Part shown: in pieces, positions 49,298 through 62,765 of the stretch
Layout of the letters: every line of letters begins with the position of its first letter
Position numbering within the stretch: position 1 is the stretch's first letter
Assembly: GCF_048771995.1 (NCBI RefSeq)
Contig: NC_133030.1
Location: 15,529,501-15,593,500 of the forward strand
Direction: 5' to 3'
Length of the DNA stretch: 64,000 bases
Origin: Taeniopygia guttata
Taxonomy: Eukaryota; Chordata; Aves; Passeriformes; Estrildidae
The notes under the pieces: model-generated
What the model saw: only the letters and a program-made list of their open reading frames with translations
Database searches by the model: none
Told to the model about the DNA's origin: nothing
Position numbers and translations under genes: made by a program

Positions 49298-49645
49298 TGC
49301 CACAGTTTATGCCACAGCTCGTCTCTGTTGAGATGGTCATGATACACACAGAGAGTATCATCATATAGGTCAGAAAGCTTCAACCCACACAGAGTGACAC
49401 CATACCACTTCAGAAGGCTGCAAGCATCTGTTCTTGTTCTTTAGCCCAACCTTTTATACCCTTGATGGTTCATTCAGTGCACCTGTGTGCCCTCTGGTCC
49501 CTTTGGTGGTTGCTCAGTGCCCCTGGGCACTCCCTGGCTCATCGCTGTCAGTGCTGCTCACCTGCTTCTCACAGCTGTGCCCATGGGGATGAGGCTCGGC
49601 CACAGCCCCATTCCCAATTCCCACAAACTGTGTGCCTATAGATTG
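49298..49645 (-). mobile_element. Solo LTR inserted into a CR1 (passerine type)
   Basis: About 350 bp that is foreign to CR1. On minus, a TATA box (gggtataaaagg, plus 49451-49462) divides a GC-richer U3-like part (about 49463-49640) from an R/U5-like part (about 49298-49450). Words such as 'gtgcacctgtgtgccctctgg' and 'gggatgaggctcggccacag' are familiar to me from songbird LTRs. On plus it starts TGCC at 49298, so the minus copy ends GGCA. The other end and the target duplication are not resolved (a ggtg word occurs at both junctions). No retroviral genes adjoin. Confidence 0.75.
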
Positions 49646-49730
49646 GGAAGGTGGGAACACCTTCCACTAGACCAGGCTGCTCAGAGCTCCATCCAACCTC
49701 ACCTTGAACACAGCCAAGGGGTGAAGAACA
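49646..49730 (-). mobile_element. CR1 LINE 3' region, part 2
   Basis: 'gggaacaccttccactaga', 'ccaggctgctcagagctcc' and 'atccaacctcaccttgaac' continue the CR1 text that broke at 49297. Similarity ends near 49730, so the original CR1 fragment was only about 160 bp. Confidence 0.9.
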
Positions 49731-52582
49731 TGGTGGAAACCTTAACAAAATTCCTGTTCAGTAAGATCACATGCAAGATTTCCCTGCACTGTTCTTCATT
49801 CCATGATTGTTTGAAAACCTTTGTAACATTTTATTTAGTAATTTATCTTTTATTACAATTGTTTTTATTGCAAACAATAAGTAATTCTTATGATCATCAT
49901 AGTCAGTCATCTGTAATCCTTCCTCAGATTAGTGTAGCAAATATCCATAAATTTACTTTGATTAACCAGATCTAAGGGGACAAAGGAGGGAGGCAAAGAA
50001 GAAGCAAAAGAAAGAGTACATACCTCCATGACAGTGGTTTGGACCTAAAACACTAAAAGTTGCCTCTGAGCAATCAACATTAGCACCACAGGAAAGGCAC
50101 AGGTAGAGAAATCTCCTTGCAGGTTTGAAGTGGGAGCTGGCTTTTTAGCTGTTTTTGTTTTTTGGTTTTTTTTTTTCCACAATTGGATTTTCCAGTAGAA
50201 ATTTTAACCCTTAAGCATTAGAAAAAAATTGGATACCGGGTTGAGAAAATATATTCATTCATTATTGTCAGAATGTCTTGTTTTGATCCTATAAAGACAG
50301 GTAACAATATTCAAGGCTTGAAATTGTTTATGAAGTAATCAGCATTTAATTTGTTCTGTTCAGAATTTAATTATATACCATGTGCCTTCCTGAGAGGACA
50401 CTACCAGAAGTATAGCTGTCAAATGGAAATTAATTTGCTAGTAGATGACCACATAGTTCATGAATTATACATGAAACTTTGTCTCACAGTGACTGTTGCT
50501 AAAAGACTCTTTCATCACTCTTATGTTTAAACAAACCACAATGGTTTTTAAATAAGTCTGATCAGCAGTAAGGAGATTATGATAAAGTGCTAAGAATGAC
50601 TTCCAAAATAGTGTTTCAGGCACATTTCATATTGATGTGTTTCACTGCAATTTGGGTCATGTTCCTCTGCTCTTAGCTGTTAGCAGAATGATGGGCAGAC
50701 CATTGCATTTGCTTTCAAATACAACATTGATAGCTGGATTTACATTTCTTTTTAAGACTCAGCTTTAGCAAACACGCCTTAGATTTCAGACATAATTCTG
50801 TTATTCAAATGGAAGAAGAGTTTGATAGCTATGCTAATCACTTTTATCTGAGAAAACATAACTAATAGCTTGGTTTACATTTGCCTGCATTTATGAGCAT
50901 AAAAAATTTTAGCACATAATTTTATTGCACCATAAAATATAATACTGCATTAGCCTGCTCTTAAAAAAAGTTACCTCAGAGTGATTTGTACTTAAACCTT
51001 CACCCTACATTTAAATAACAGTATCATTTTAAAATTTTTACCTTTTAATATCAATTTTAAAAACTCAAACCTGTATAACAATTTAACCTACAAGGCTATT
51101 ATCTGTAGCCAAAATGCTCAGTGCATGTATTTAAGGTAGTCATAGCCACATTGATCATAGGACTGCTTTGAGCCAGTTATTCTCATGTATAAATTGGACT
51201 GAATTAAGATAATTTGCTCTTAACATTGCATCAAAAGGATCCCTTAAAATTCTCCATTGCTGTATACATTAACAAGGCATGAGGAAGAAAAGATGAATGA
51301 TCCACATAATTTATTTTTTTTTTATTTAGTGCTTTCAGCATTGGAAACTGAATAGGAAATAATGCTTTATGCTTTAAAAGGGCCAGTTATTGCTTTTAGT
51401 GGGACATAAACATAAAGAAAATATGCTGAAAGAGCTCCATTTTGTAGTATTGTAGTTAATACTTCCTCTTGGAATAGTCATGCCTAATAATGATATGGGA
51501 ACTATTTTCCAGAACACAACTATTCCAATTGACACAATGTAATGATATTATTAGCAATAATATGTTGTATATGTGTAGTCATTTCCTCTCAGAATTTGCA
51601 AATATATTTTGAATCACACCCTTAAAGGCAAAAGAAGCCATGTACAGAAATGCTGGACTCCCTGTGACACCAAGAAATTATCTATGGCAGAACCTGGGTT
51701 TTCATTCAGCTCTCATTTGCAGCCAAAGATCTGTTCTAAGAAAGGTCTTAAAGAGTCAACAATTAGTCCTGTAATTTCACGTAGCACAAAATGGATTTGA
51801 TCCCTCACCAAAGCCCTTGTCTCCCCCAAAGGCTTTTCTTTTGCAGTACAGATTCTTATCAAATTAATATGTGTGTTCTACAGATATCTGGAAGGTTAAT
51901 CTTAACTTTATGAGCAAGTCCATGTACTTTGTATCTTAGAGATAAACCCGAGCATATCAAGGGGATATTTTATCTCCTCTAGTATTGCTGAAAAAATTGT
52001 TTTAAAAATATTTTCTTGCTGACTGTGAATTAAATTATAGTACTAAATACTTTTAGTACTTGCTTTAATAAGGTTTTTTTATTTTTTCTTTATTTGTTTG
52101 ATTTTAAAGGATCTTGGTGCTCATGGTGTGTTTCATATGACATATTGCATTAACTAAAATACTAATATGGCTCAGTCATTGAGTTGGTCCATGACATTTC
52201 CAAACTCTTGCCAGATTGATGCATTGGGAAATATGCATCAGCACTGACCAGAAACTTTTTACATTGTACTATCGCACTGTGAATTCACAGTTAGGACAAG
52301 AGGGAAGGTTTGGACACATTATTTTAGTTTAAGAATAAGGTCTTCTCCCAAACTGAATAAGAAAAGCTAAAACAGTAAAAATTTCTAAAAATATAAACTG
52401 GAGATTGAAAACAACACATGTACATTAATTTTCAGTTAATTTCACTAGACAACATGACCAAATCTCAATTTTAGGTAGATCTTCACTGCTTCTGAAGAGA
52501 AATTCTGTGGCCTAGCTGTAGATGTATGAAAGGAAAATGCATAAACCCTGCTAATGGTCAATTCAGCCCACACTGCTATGGA

Positions 52583-52606
52583 ATATTTCACCCATTAGTG
52601 AAATAT
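52583..52606. repeat. Perfect inverted repeat, 9-bp arms, 6-base loop
   Basis: ATATTTCAC, six bases, then GTGAAATAT. Could be a dimeric protein site or chance. Confidence 0.85.
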
Positions 52607-55600
52607 GCTCCTGCCTCTGTCAGCTGTAGAGTTCAGTTAAACTAGTTATCTTACTCGATTCATAATAAATAAAATGAACTTCACCAATCTTTTCCTTTAA
52701 AAAGGCAGTTTCTTGATCACATCATTATTCAAGGATCCTTTTTCCTATTTTTTTAGAACATATAGTTCATAGCTCCATATTTCTGAAAAAATAAAACCTT
52801 GAAAACATCAACTAACCAGCACAGAAAGAAGAAAGAATGTAAGAAGGAATGCAAATAATTAATGTAAATAAAAATGCTTAATTCTAAGTTCATGCTCTGA
52901 ATTCTGTTTTTTGAATCAAAATACTAAATCTGATTTCAAATCTGTTGCTGCTAATAATGTCAAAGCTGTGCAAAGGAAGTGAAGAATAGCCTTGAATATG
53001 ACAGCAAAGGATTAAAGGTGTTGAAAAGTAAGGCAGGAAATTGATATTTTCAGAAGTGCAGAGGTGAAAGAACTAAAAGGCTCATGATAGGAAACAGTAA
53101 TTTTAAAATTAATATGGATGTATGTGGTATAAAGACTTTCTTCTGGTGCTTTCTTTTTCCCTGTTACCTATAGGAAGAAAGGAAAAATAATAGACATATC
53201 TATTGAAAAAATAGACATGATCCTTCTCTTCAGTACAAAATTTACAGTGGAGAATTCTTCTCTCATATTTCAGAACCATTGGCTTTTTCAAAATACTCAT
53301 AATTATATGTCTAAATTGGTCAGTGTTAATTAAAACATTTTAAATTTTTATTACTAATGCTGGAATCCATATTTAAAAAGCAAGCGAGAACCAACTTCAT
53401 TGAGCTATTTCCACAAATCTGAAAATCAAGTTCTTTTATTTATTTATCACATAAATTGCTTTAAATTGTGAATACTGGTGGCACTTTTTAGCACTGAAAC
53501 TATGGGAACTTGGGGTAGGGAAGAAATCTCTAAATTTTACATGAGGAAAGTCATCAGCTTGGAAACAGAGTTAACAGTTACCGCTTTTAATAGTCTCACT
53601 CTGCAGTTCCTGGAAAAATTTCTTGCAAACCAAATACTTTAAATTTCTAGATGTGGGTCTCAACACTGTCCTCAGTGGACATTATTGTGCTCAAACAGGT
53701 TTAATATATGAACTTCTAATGGGCCAAAACTTTACCAAAATGAGAGTCACAAGCATAAAAAATTAACATAGTAGTGACGGATATTGGGAGATGTCAAATA
53801 TCAATGCCCAAAATAACTACAGCTTCAATTCATATTCACCTGAGAAAATAAAACTATTCTAATCTATGAACATGAAAGATGTGGCATGAAGGTATAAAAG
53901 ATTTGCATTAAGATTATAGAGGGGCTCTGTACCAGATTTGTAAGAAAAGCTTGAACTAAAGCAAAGAATGTCAGAAATACATTTCTCTGGGGGAAGTGCA
54001 TTTGTCCATTCAATTATTTTTCCCCAAGTTATGTCTCAGATGCATTTTATGTGTAGCATTTTTGTCCCTTAAAATAATCAGACTCCCTAAGTTATAATAA
54101 CAGCAAGTTTTCTGTCCCTCTGACTTTCTTCTGGTTTTATTTTTGTAACTGGTGAAAATTTTCAGAAACTCTGAAGACCAAAATGTTAGACCTTCAGCAT
54201 AACAGGCTGATATAACATCGACAGGATAATCTCTCACTAAGTAGCTCTCCACTTAACAATTCGTACTTCATCCACTGCTGTAAGAGCTAAGCTCATGTCC
54301 AGAAGATGAAACCTCCTTTCGAAAAAACTGAATAGCAGTTGGAGTATAATAAAGAAAGCAAGGAAATTAGAGAAAGGGGAAATTTGGAAAGCCATTTTGT
54401 CCATGATGGGCCATCTAATTATTTCCTAAATGGGAAAACGCTTTAGCCTTACCTGGTTGGCAACTGTGCACGTTCAGCATGAAAAATGCTTCCTGACATC
54501 TGTTCTGAATTTTCATCTTCTTTCCATGTATGCTCCTTTGTCCTGTCATCTATGTCAACTTGCAAACAACAACATGAAATGACAGGTTCTAATCACTTCA
54601 ATATTGAAAATTGTCCTTCTTCATTCTTTTTTTTTTTTTGAGAAAATGTTTCTATAGCATACTGTTTCCTCTCTCTCAGTTAAGTGTCTTCTAATTGCTA
54701 TCATGTCACAAAGTTCAATAACAGAGAACCAAACAGAGGTTTCTAACAGAAAATATGGGCTGCAAGACACAAAGAGTGAAATTCAGGTTTTCAAAGTGGA
54801 AATTGGGCTCATTGGGAAAACTGCTTAACTTCCATTTTCCACCAGACAAAACACTTTCTAGTGTGAATGCTTACTTGTGGATCTATCTTGCATTTCTGAA
54901 GTACTCATTACTACTATTACTGGTATTATCTCTCCTCTAGCACGGACACAAATAAGCCATATAGCCCAAAAAGAGGCTGAAGTTGCAGGAGGTTCTCAGG
55001 ATAAGCCTTATGAGCTGAAATCTTTCTGCTTTAAGATCACATTAACAGGAGCCAATGACAGCAGGTGAAAGCAATGCCTTCAAAATCCTCAGAGCTTCAC
55101 TGTAGGATGTTCATGCCTAGTGTAGTTTTTATCCCTGCCAGGACCTTGAAACTGGAAGAAGGCAACAAGCAAAAAGACTGTTCCTGGGGTTTTAAAATAA
55201 GTAGGATTCCAAATGTTGGTCATTTTTGTGCCAAGGAGATAAGGTCTGCAGTGTTGCCAATCAATCTGCTTTAAATGCAGGTATCTCAAAGCAAAATTTC
55301 ACCAAGGAGCTGTGGATAAACCTGCTGAAGTTTGCATAGGTCAGGATTTGGTTCCAACCTTTTATTTTTCCCCCTCACAATAAAAGCTAAATAATCTTAA
55401 AATGAGACCAGGTGACAAATACCAATTTCAGATCACCTACTTGGCTGCAAAATAATCATAATAAAAAAATGTACTATTCTTTGATATAAACCTGTGCAAT
55501 ATAGGCTACTTTACTAATCTCACTAGTTGAATCCATATAAGCATCTCTAGACCTGATATAATGAAAAGTTTCACACACAGTATATAAATTATCTTCTGCC

Positions 55601-55663
55601 CAGTAGCTGACAGCATCATTATTCTGCTTCCCACAAATGGAATACAGGTATCTGAAATGTTTC

Positions 55664-55686
55664 TTTTTTTTTTTTTTTTTTTTTTT
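55664..55686 (+). repeat. Run of 23 T
   Basis: Uninterrupted; no retroposon body recognised on the minus strand side. Confidence 0.95.
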
Positions 55687-57416
55687 AATCTGCAGGAAAA
55701 CCAATGTAAGGATTGCAGCTGGAATTTGCATCTAGCGTAACAATAGCTGTCATTGTGGTGCTCTGCTGCACTGAGAAGTGTATCTGAGTGAGGCTCTGAG
55801 CTCTCCTTTCATCCTCTTGCATCCTCTCCAGCTGTAAGTCTTAGGCCTCCATCCTGAGAAAAGATTTGTGCTGAGTGATCTGTTCATGTAAAGTCCCACA
55901 GAGGTCCACAGAGCTTTGTGTGCAGAGATCTCCCAGTTTAGCTCTGAACAAGCCCACTGTGAAGGTTTTTCTCCTCTACCATAGCTGGTCCACGTTTTCC
56001 AATGACTTTAGCAGTCAAACTTGCAAGTTCTAATTTTCCACAACTTCAGGTCTGGCAGAAATGCCAGGTACAAATCAGCACCCCAAGAAATGCCCTCTGT
56101 CTGTTATTGCAGAGTTGGCAGGATGCATTACAGAGCTGCTACTGCTGCAGCAATAGCCCAGTACAAGTTTAACATTACATATTGGGCCCAGCTGGAGACC
56201 CCATCTGAGGGGCTTTCTGCTGCAGTTAGTTGTATATTTTTCTAAATACATGAAGACATTCAAATTTAGTTACTTGAAGGCTTTTGGTTTGTTGCTTTTT
56301 AATACCTAGTACAGATATCCTTTGGCAAGAGTTTGAGCAGCTGAAACTGGTGATGCAGGAAGACAAATGATCAGAATGGAAATAGAAAAATCAACTCCTA
56401 AACTGATTTCCAAGAGCAGCTCAAGTGTGTTAAAATGTGTAAATTTCACAACTAGGTAGGCCTTACCTAAATTCCCTGAACAACTTAGGTTGTACTAAAA
56501 TCAACTGCAGTTTCTGATTATCAAAAGACAGAATGATTGTTTAACTTCATATTATTTGAACACATTGCTAGACAGCATGGACAAAGCATATTTGACCCAG
56601 CTCTAAATGGAAATTAACATCCCCATGTTTTAGTTTGACCCAAAGCCTACTGAATTCAGAAGGTGATTTTTCACAAACCTGGGTTTTGAATCAGGCCCTT
56701 TATCATAGTTTTTGAATGATCTTTTTGTGGCTCACTCAAGAAGGAGACATTTTTCAGCAGAGGGCAGGACAAGGGAAACAGTTTCATTTACTGCAAAGTC
56801 AAGCTAAGCATTTGATGGAGGAATCGCTTTTGTTATGAATTTACACGTTTACAAGGTATGTCCCCCAGAGAACAAAAACAAAAGGTGTCTAAGTTGCTGC
56901 TGAGTTAGGGCCTCACTCATAAAAGTAATACTGTAAAAATTTTGGTCTGTGGGTTACAATGAGAAGTTAATACAAATGGTCACTGACTTCATTATAGAAC
57001 TCTTTGGCAACAACTTTTCCAGACTCATGTTAAGCCTTGAGAGAGAAACGTTTCAGCACAGAACCACTTAATCATTTATATGAATGAAAATGAGTGCAAA
57101 CAGAATGCTGAGATGGCTTTAAGATCACCTCTTTTTTCTTTTATGGAATACCGACTATAATTACATTTTACTTGTCAGTCCATAAATTTCGCTTATTACA
57201 AAATGGGCATTATTGATTGCTTTTTAAAAGTACTAAAACTAAGCTAAGAGCAGTAGATCTCTCAGCAAATTCAAAACATACTATCTTCCAAACTAATCAC
57301 TGGCAAAGCAACTGTGGAAAAACTATCTAAGTTTATTGTAAGCCTAATGCAAAAAATTACCATGAGTTTTAGGTTAGTAACTTGGCTTTGAGTTCAGCAT
57401 GTTTTAAGCCACAATG

Positions 57417-57442
57417 AAAAAAAAAAAAAAAAAAAAAAAAAA
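57417..57442 (+). repeat. Run of 26 A
   Basis: Uninterrupted A run 81 bp before a long purine tract. No element recognised upstream. Confidence 0.95.
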
Positions 57443-57523
57443 GATAAACTTATTTGGCAAAGCCAGACACTTTTAAAGCCAACATCCTGTAATTGTTTCC
57501 TCATTCAGCCTGGCAGCTTAAAT

Positions 57524-57604
57524 AAGAAGAAAAGAGAAAGAAGAAAGACAAGGGGGGAAAAAAGAAAGGAGAGGGAAAAGGAGAAGAGAAAGGAGAGGGG
57601 AAAA
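57524..57604 (+). repeat. Long polypurine tract
   Basis: 80 of 81 bases are A or G; the single exception is a C at 57549, so 57550-57604 is a pure 55-base purine run. It contains mirror-like gagggaaaaggagaag units and continues as A-rich sequence to about 57650. Such tracts can form triplex (H-DNA) structure. Confidence 0.95.
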
Positions 57605-57689
57605 TGGAAAAAAAATCTTGAGAAAGAAAAAAAAATGGAAGGGAACAGAGAAATCAAGGTGATTACCTCATTTGTAGCAAATCAATATA

Positions 57690-57970
57690 TAAACTGCATA
57701 TTTGCTCCTTTTTTTCCCCTTTGAGGTAGCGTGGAACAAAATGAAATGATGGAAGCTCGCTATTCTTGTGGTATAAAGCCTTAATTCAAAATGTTCTTGG
57801 TTTGAATTAGTGCAAGGTCAACACAGTTGACCCTAGCAATGCAGATGATAACAGTCAGCCTAAGAGGACTCAACTTCTTTTGGATCAGTTGATTAAATAT
57901 CTCCAAGTGAGTTTAATACACACTGGGAATTTCCTTATTTAGAACCAGGAAGAAATAAAAGTGATCAGAA
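57690..57970. promoter_or_regulatory. Candidate conserved non-coding element with nuclear-receptor-like palindrome
   Basis: Follows the purine tract. Contains gcatatttgctc, ggtagcgtgg, taattc/gaatta words, and a perfect inverted repeat GGTCAAC-ACA-GTTGACC at 57816-57832. Read as half-sites this is AGGTCA and (on the other strand) GGGTCA, seven bases apart, preceded by AA as in extended monomer sites. No open frame of note. Function is inferred from motifs only. Confidence 0.25.
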
Positions 57971-60900
57971 GGAATTTAAAGCTGCCATTCTCATTTAAAT
58001 AAGGTTAGGGTCTGACAGCTACAAATAGTTATAAGAAAAGGGAGGGAAAATCTGACAAAGAATAAATTAACATTTCTTATTGGATTAAAGCTAAACATTC
58101 TCTGAGAACACTCAAACTTTTACCTCTTTTACTGCTGTTTTGTTGCCAGTCCTGAACTAATATTGAAAAAAAAGCCTAAGAGGTAGCTACTGATCTGGCT
58201 GGGAAACAATGCCCTATTCAAAGCTAGTATCTGTTCTAAGTATCAAGCAACAAAATTAACTTTCCTCTGCAGAGAGGGATAAAAGAGAACATTTATGTCA
58301 GTGTCAAGCCAGGAAAGCAATTTTGTATTAACCTATGAAGTTAAGAAAATAGAATACACAAAAGTATTTTTTAAAGTGTACATAATTTAAAAACCTTCTA
58401 AATATCTTAACAGTGCACTTGGCTACAATTGCATTTTGCAGGCAGCAATAGATTTTTTTGCATTTTTAAATCCAGGGATGGGGCTGTACTCCATCAAGAA
58501 ATTATCACATCAAACTGAATGCCACTATGCAAGTAGCAAATGAGATTTGTCAGTATTCAGAAAATGGCCAGATAATCAGGTTGTGACTCCCCAGGTCCAG
58601 TGAGGGCAGCTGCGGGCAGAGCAGTTGCATTTATGAAGCCATTGACACACAGTGCCAGTGTCAGTTGAGTGACAGCTGGAAAAGCCTTTGTTAACCAAGT
58701 TTTAGAGACACCAGAGCAAATTTTATGCAATTATCCATGAAACTATCCATCTTTACTACAAGAGCAAAACATATGCAAAGTGCCTTTGCAGCACCAGTCA
58801 GAGGAAGAAAAGAAAACAAATTAAAACAGGAAGTCCTGGGCTCACACTATTAGCCTTTTCACCATTCTGGTGATATAAAAACCTACTAAGGTACTCTATG
58901 AGGCAAAAGATAGCTCTGTGAAAAATGTAAATGATCTGCTGATATACCAGACTCAGATAAACTTCCCATATTTTCCATGCTAGCAATCTAAGAACAGAAA
59001 ATGACTAACACATAGCCTAGAGAGAAGGTGAATTTTCTCATGATAAACCAGGAATAATACATCTGGACCAAGAAAAAAGACTGCCCCACAAAGGAACAGC
59101 AGGAATATGTTGGGACACAGGTCCCAGAGCTTCATGTCTTTGTGGGTTGCGTGCCTGAATTTCTTTTCCCTGGCAGCTAAGGCACAGTGGACAGGAATTC
59201 TTGTGCCCAAAAATGCCCCTCACTCAGCACTCAGGGGAACAGGGCTGCTAGAAGAGAGCAAATCAGCCCTGCCAGACACTGTTTTGTCCCCTGTGAATAC
59301 CCTTCAGCCACAGAGCGGCAGCCATACAAAAATGGAACTTGTTTTTAATGCACTCTGGGGTACCAAACCAGAGCAAAGACGACTCAATTGTATCAACATA
59401 CATTGGCCTCATTAAGAAAGATGGAAGACCTAATTGATTCTGTCCAATTTTATTAATATTGTTATCTTCCCTTAAATATTTGTGGATACAAGCATAGAAG
59501 TCTTTGAGATCTGTAGAGGTTTCAAAGATTTTCACCACCATCTTAAATACAGTTTCTCATTTTCCAGCCATCTGTTGCCATTCACAGGTACACTAAAAGC
59601 CCTTGAAACAAGACCTGCAGCTTTAATCCTTTCAGTGTTCTCCTCTGAAGAATATCTAGTATTCCCAGTCTAGACACATTCAGCCCTTCCAATTTTAGTT
59701 CAACCTTTGTTAAATTAATTTCCATTTCCATATTATTATTCCCTAGTTATTTTGCTTTTTTTTCTCTGTATTAAGCAGCTTCCTTCTTGTTGCTATTACT
59801 GCCAATTTTATTTACAACTTCATTGTTTCTGGTTTGGCTAAAATAGAGTGTATTCATACAGTGAAACAGCTACGAGAAGTCAACACATTAATCCTATGAT
59901 TTGCATAATATCTTATGCCAATACCAAATTATATAATAAACAAAGAGCCTCTGTTCTTTACCTGTGTTGAAAACTGAAAACCTTTTGTATGTCATCCACA
60001 GCCTCTCTTCACAAAAATTTTCCAGCACACATTTACAAGGTGTGATGTGCTAGCTTGTGTTCCAAGAGAGAGGATTAGTAGAACCAGCTATGATATATTT
60101 CATTCCAGAGCTGATAACCTCAGAGGACTCATCTGTAAAAAAGTTTATCTTGTAAGTAAATCCCACAAAGAGTACCAAGGAAAGAAATACCAGGTCACAC
60201 TAAATTGTTTGGTAACTGACTAAAATAAAATACAAATACTTGATTGTAAAACCCCCTGAAATCTAGGAAAATAACTCCTTTCACAAAAGAAAATATTTTG
60301 AGGGTCTTGAAAAAAAGCCTGTTCTTAACTGAGAATAGAGTTGTGTACCTGACAATATAAGCATTGGCCTCTGGACAAGCAAAACAGAAAATGCAGAAAT
60401 TGTTAAATCTGTGGATTTATATCATCAAGATTTGAAGTCAGAAGTCAAAGATGGACACACTGTTCTTCAAAAAGGTGGAGTGTGGACAAGGAAAAAACAG
60501 TAGCAAACACCGTGCCAAAAAGGAGTGTGATCAAGCTAAGAAGGTTTGTAGGATTTTCCATGGAACAAGATTGAAGGCCAAGACTTAAAGTATTTTGTAA
60601 AACAATCTATGTTAACCTTCAAGCTGAACTAAAAATCCAGTAAATAAACTGATGAGGAAGGGATTTGGCTTGGCAGTAACTCTACTGCCCTACCAGTGAT
60701 ACAGAAATAACACTATCTCACAGAGAAAAAGAAAAATCTTCCTCGAGTGGATATTTTGATAGTTTGCTGCCTAACTTTAGAGTTGCCAGGTTAAATTGCT
60801 GGGAGATTGTGTCCTGTTCTAAAGGAATCAGTGTTCTACCATGACCAAATGTCTAAACTCTCTGGTAAGATACTGGTTTTGCTCTTTCAAGTGGTGTTGA

Positions 60901-62329
60901 ACTGAATTCCCATGAACTGGACTGTAATAAATAACACGATCTGATCTGATTCATAACTCCAGAATAGGCTCTGCTTGGAAGAGAATACAGGAATAACAGG
61001 ACTCAGTTCTCAGGCTGGTGAAAGGCTGTTCTGGTTGACAGCTTATGTTAACAGCTTCTGTGCTGGGAGTCTGGCAAAAGGCTTCAGGGAAACTGTCTGT
61101 TTGCTTTCATTCATATTTTATATATGTTACATATACACACAGAGAGCACTGCATGTATTAGCCTGTAATTTTCTGTCACAGTCATGGTCATCACACTATG
61201 TATGTGAGTAGCCATGGCTAAGAAGGGCTATTTCAGATCTGATTTAATAGTCTTCATTCTCATGTCCTGGCAAGGACATCTGAGGAGCATTACCTTGCAA
61301 TGTTAAGCAGTGCTCACTCTCATACTGCAGATACCACTTCCAGTGCAAATACATGTGCTTACAAGTTTAATGTTAGCTGTCAGTAGGTACTCAAGCATGA
61401 AAAGTTAACATTTGCTTTCTATCAGGATTCACGTGACCAGGGCTCCGTGGCTTGAGCGTTGGAGAAAAGCAAGCACATAAGGTCCTTGACACCAGAGTAA
61501 TAAAAGATTTTAAATTTAAAATAAAGCTTTACAGATGTTTTGGCATCTCCCCAATACAATTTAAAGAAAATAACAACAAAACTAAGCAAATAGGTAGGTA
61601 GTTAACCAATTAGGAATGATTTTCAGTTGCACATCAGTTCAAGGCATACTCATCTGGTAGCTGACTGAAAGCCAGGGATAGCTGATGTTGCACACTGGAA
61701 TACTGTGGATGTGGTTCAGTAGCAGACCCACTAGAAAATGCAGAAGGATCCTAGGCTGGTTCTATACTTCTTTACAACAGCAGAATTTTAGGAATATGTA
61801 AAAAAACAGGTGATCCCACAAGGATTCAAAAGTTCACAAATATACCCAATGTCAGATCCAATCTAATATTTAGCCACGAAACCCAAAAATCCCCATGTTA
61901 AACCAGCTCTCTTTAACATCAGATCAGAAATTTTTCATACTGAAAACTACCAAAAGAACTGTTCCCTTCACAGACTGAATACAGATGTTTTCAAAGTTCT
62001 AACACGTTGAAAATACAATTAAAGATTCAATGCCAGTCAAGGTTAGACTGGCAGCTGAATGTAAAATGCAGGACTGTGAGCTGGCTACAAGTCCTCAAGT
62101 AAAAGTCTGAGAAGTTACAGTGAACAGTTATTTAAACATTAGCTCAGTAGTAGTGAAAAAAGAAGGGAATGAAAGGTTAGGGATGTTGGAGCTGAAGAGG
62201 CAATGGTCCATAGCTCAAAGACAAATGGCAGCTGGGTGCAAGGGACACTCTTCAGGGGCTACTGCCTGGGCTGTGGTGTTTAGCATCCCCATCAGTCACT
62301 GACACACAGGACACACCACACTGTGGGGA
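57971..62329. other. Unique AT-rich non-coding DNA
   Basis: No supported gene. A GC-richer patch at about 59080-59400 with overlapping open frames on both strands is unidentified. A mild TA/CA patch lies at 61118-61141. Confidence 0.5.
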
Positions 62330-62765
62330 GCAGCTGGGAGGCAGGGAACATTGTCCCTGCCACTCATGGATGCCTCAAGGGTTGGGCAAACTTGAGCCCC
62401 ATGAAGCTGAAAGACCCCATGGGAAAGGTCTGACACGGAAATCAACTCTGCAGAAATGGACTTGGGCTCAATCTACATGATCTCAACCCCCTGTTGGTCT
62501 GCACCAGCAAGGATGTGGCCAGCAGGGAAAGGGAAGGCATTGAGCACTTGAGAGGTGACACTGGAGCATTGTGTCCTGCTGTTAAGTGCTGCAATAGTCA
62601 CCCAGAGTGCCTGTGGAATCTTTATCCCAGGAAATTTTGACAAATCAGATGGATAAATTCCTGAATAGTCTGGTCTAACCTTGAAGTCAGTCCAGCCTTG
62701 AGCAGGAGGTTGGTTTGCATGGCTCCAGGTGTCCCTTCCAATTGAAGTTTTTCTGCAATTACATT
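62330..62765 (+). mobile_element. CR1 LINE fragment
   Basis: Sense CR1 wording: 'ctgcaccagcaaggatgtgg', 'ggccagcagggaaaggga', 'tagtctggtctaaccttga', 'cagccttgagcaggaggttg', 'ccaggtgtcccttccaatt'. The 3' end is near 62765. Weaker similarity ('ttgagccccatgaagctga') suggests it starts near 62330 or a little earlier. Diverged and not open. Confidence 0.88.

Larger units (their letters stand above)
49731..57416. other. Unique AT-rich non-coding DNA
   Basis: No supported gene or transposon. Contains a T/G patch near 50154-50177, a hairpin at 52583-52606 and a run of 23 T at 55664-55686. Open frames near 54755-55274 and 56021-56263 are not recognised. Confidence 0.5.

Noticed and set aside
49487..49975. 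162-codon open frame on +
   Set aside because: It runs across the LTR antisense strand, the CR1 remnant and unique DNA, so it cannot be one gene.
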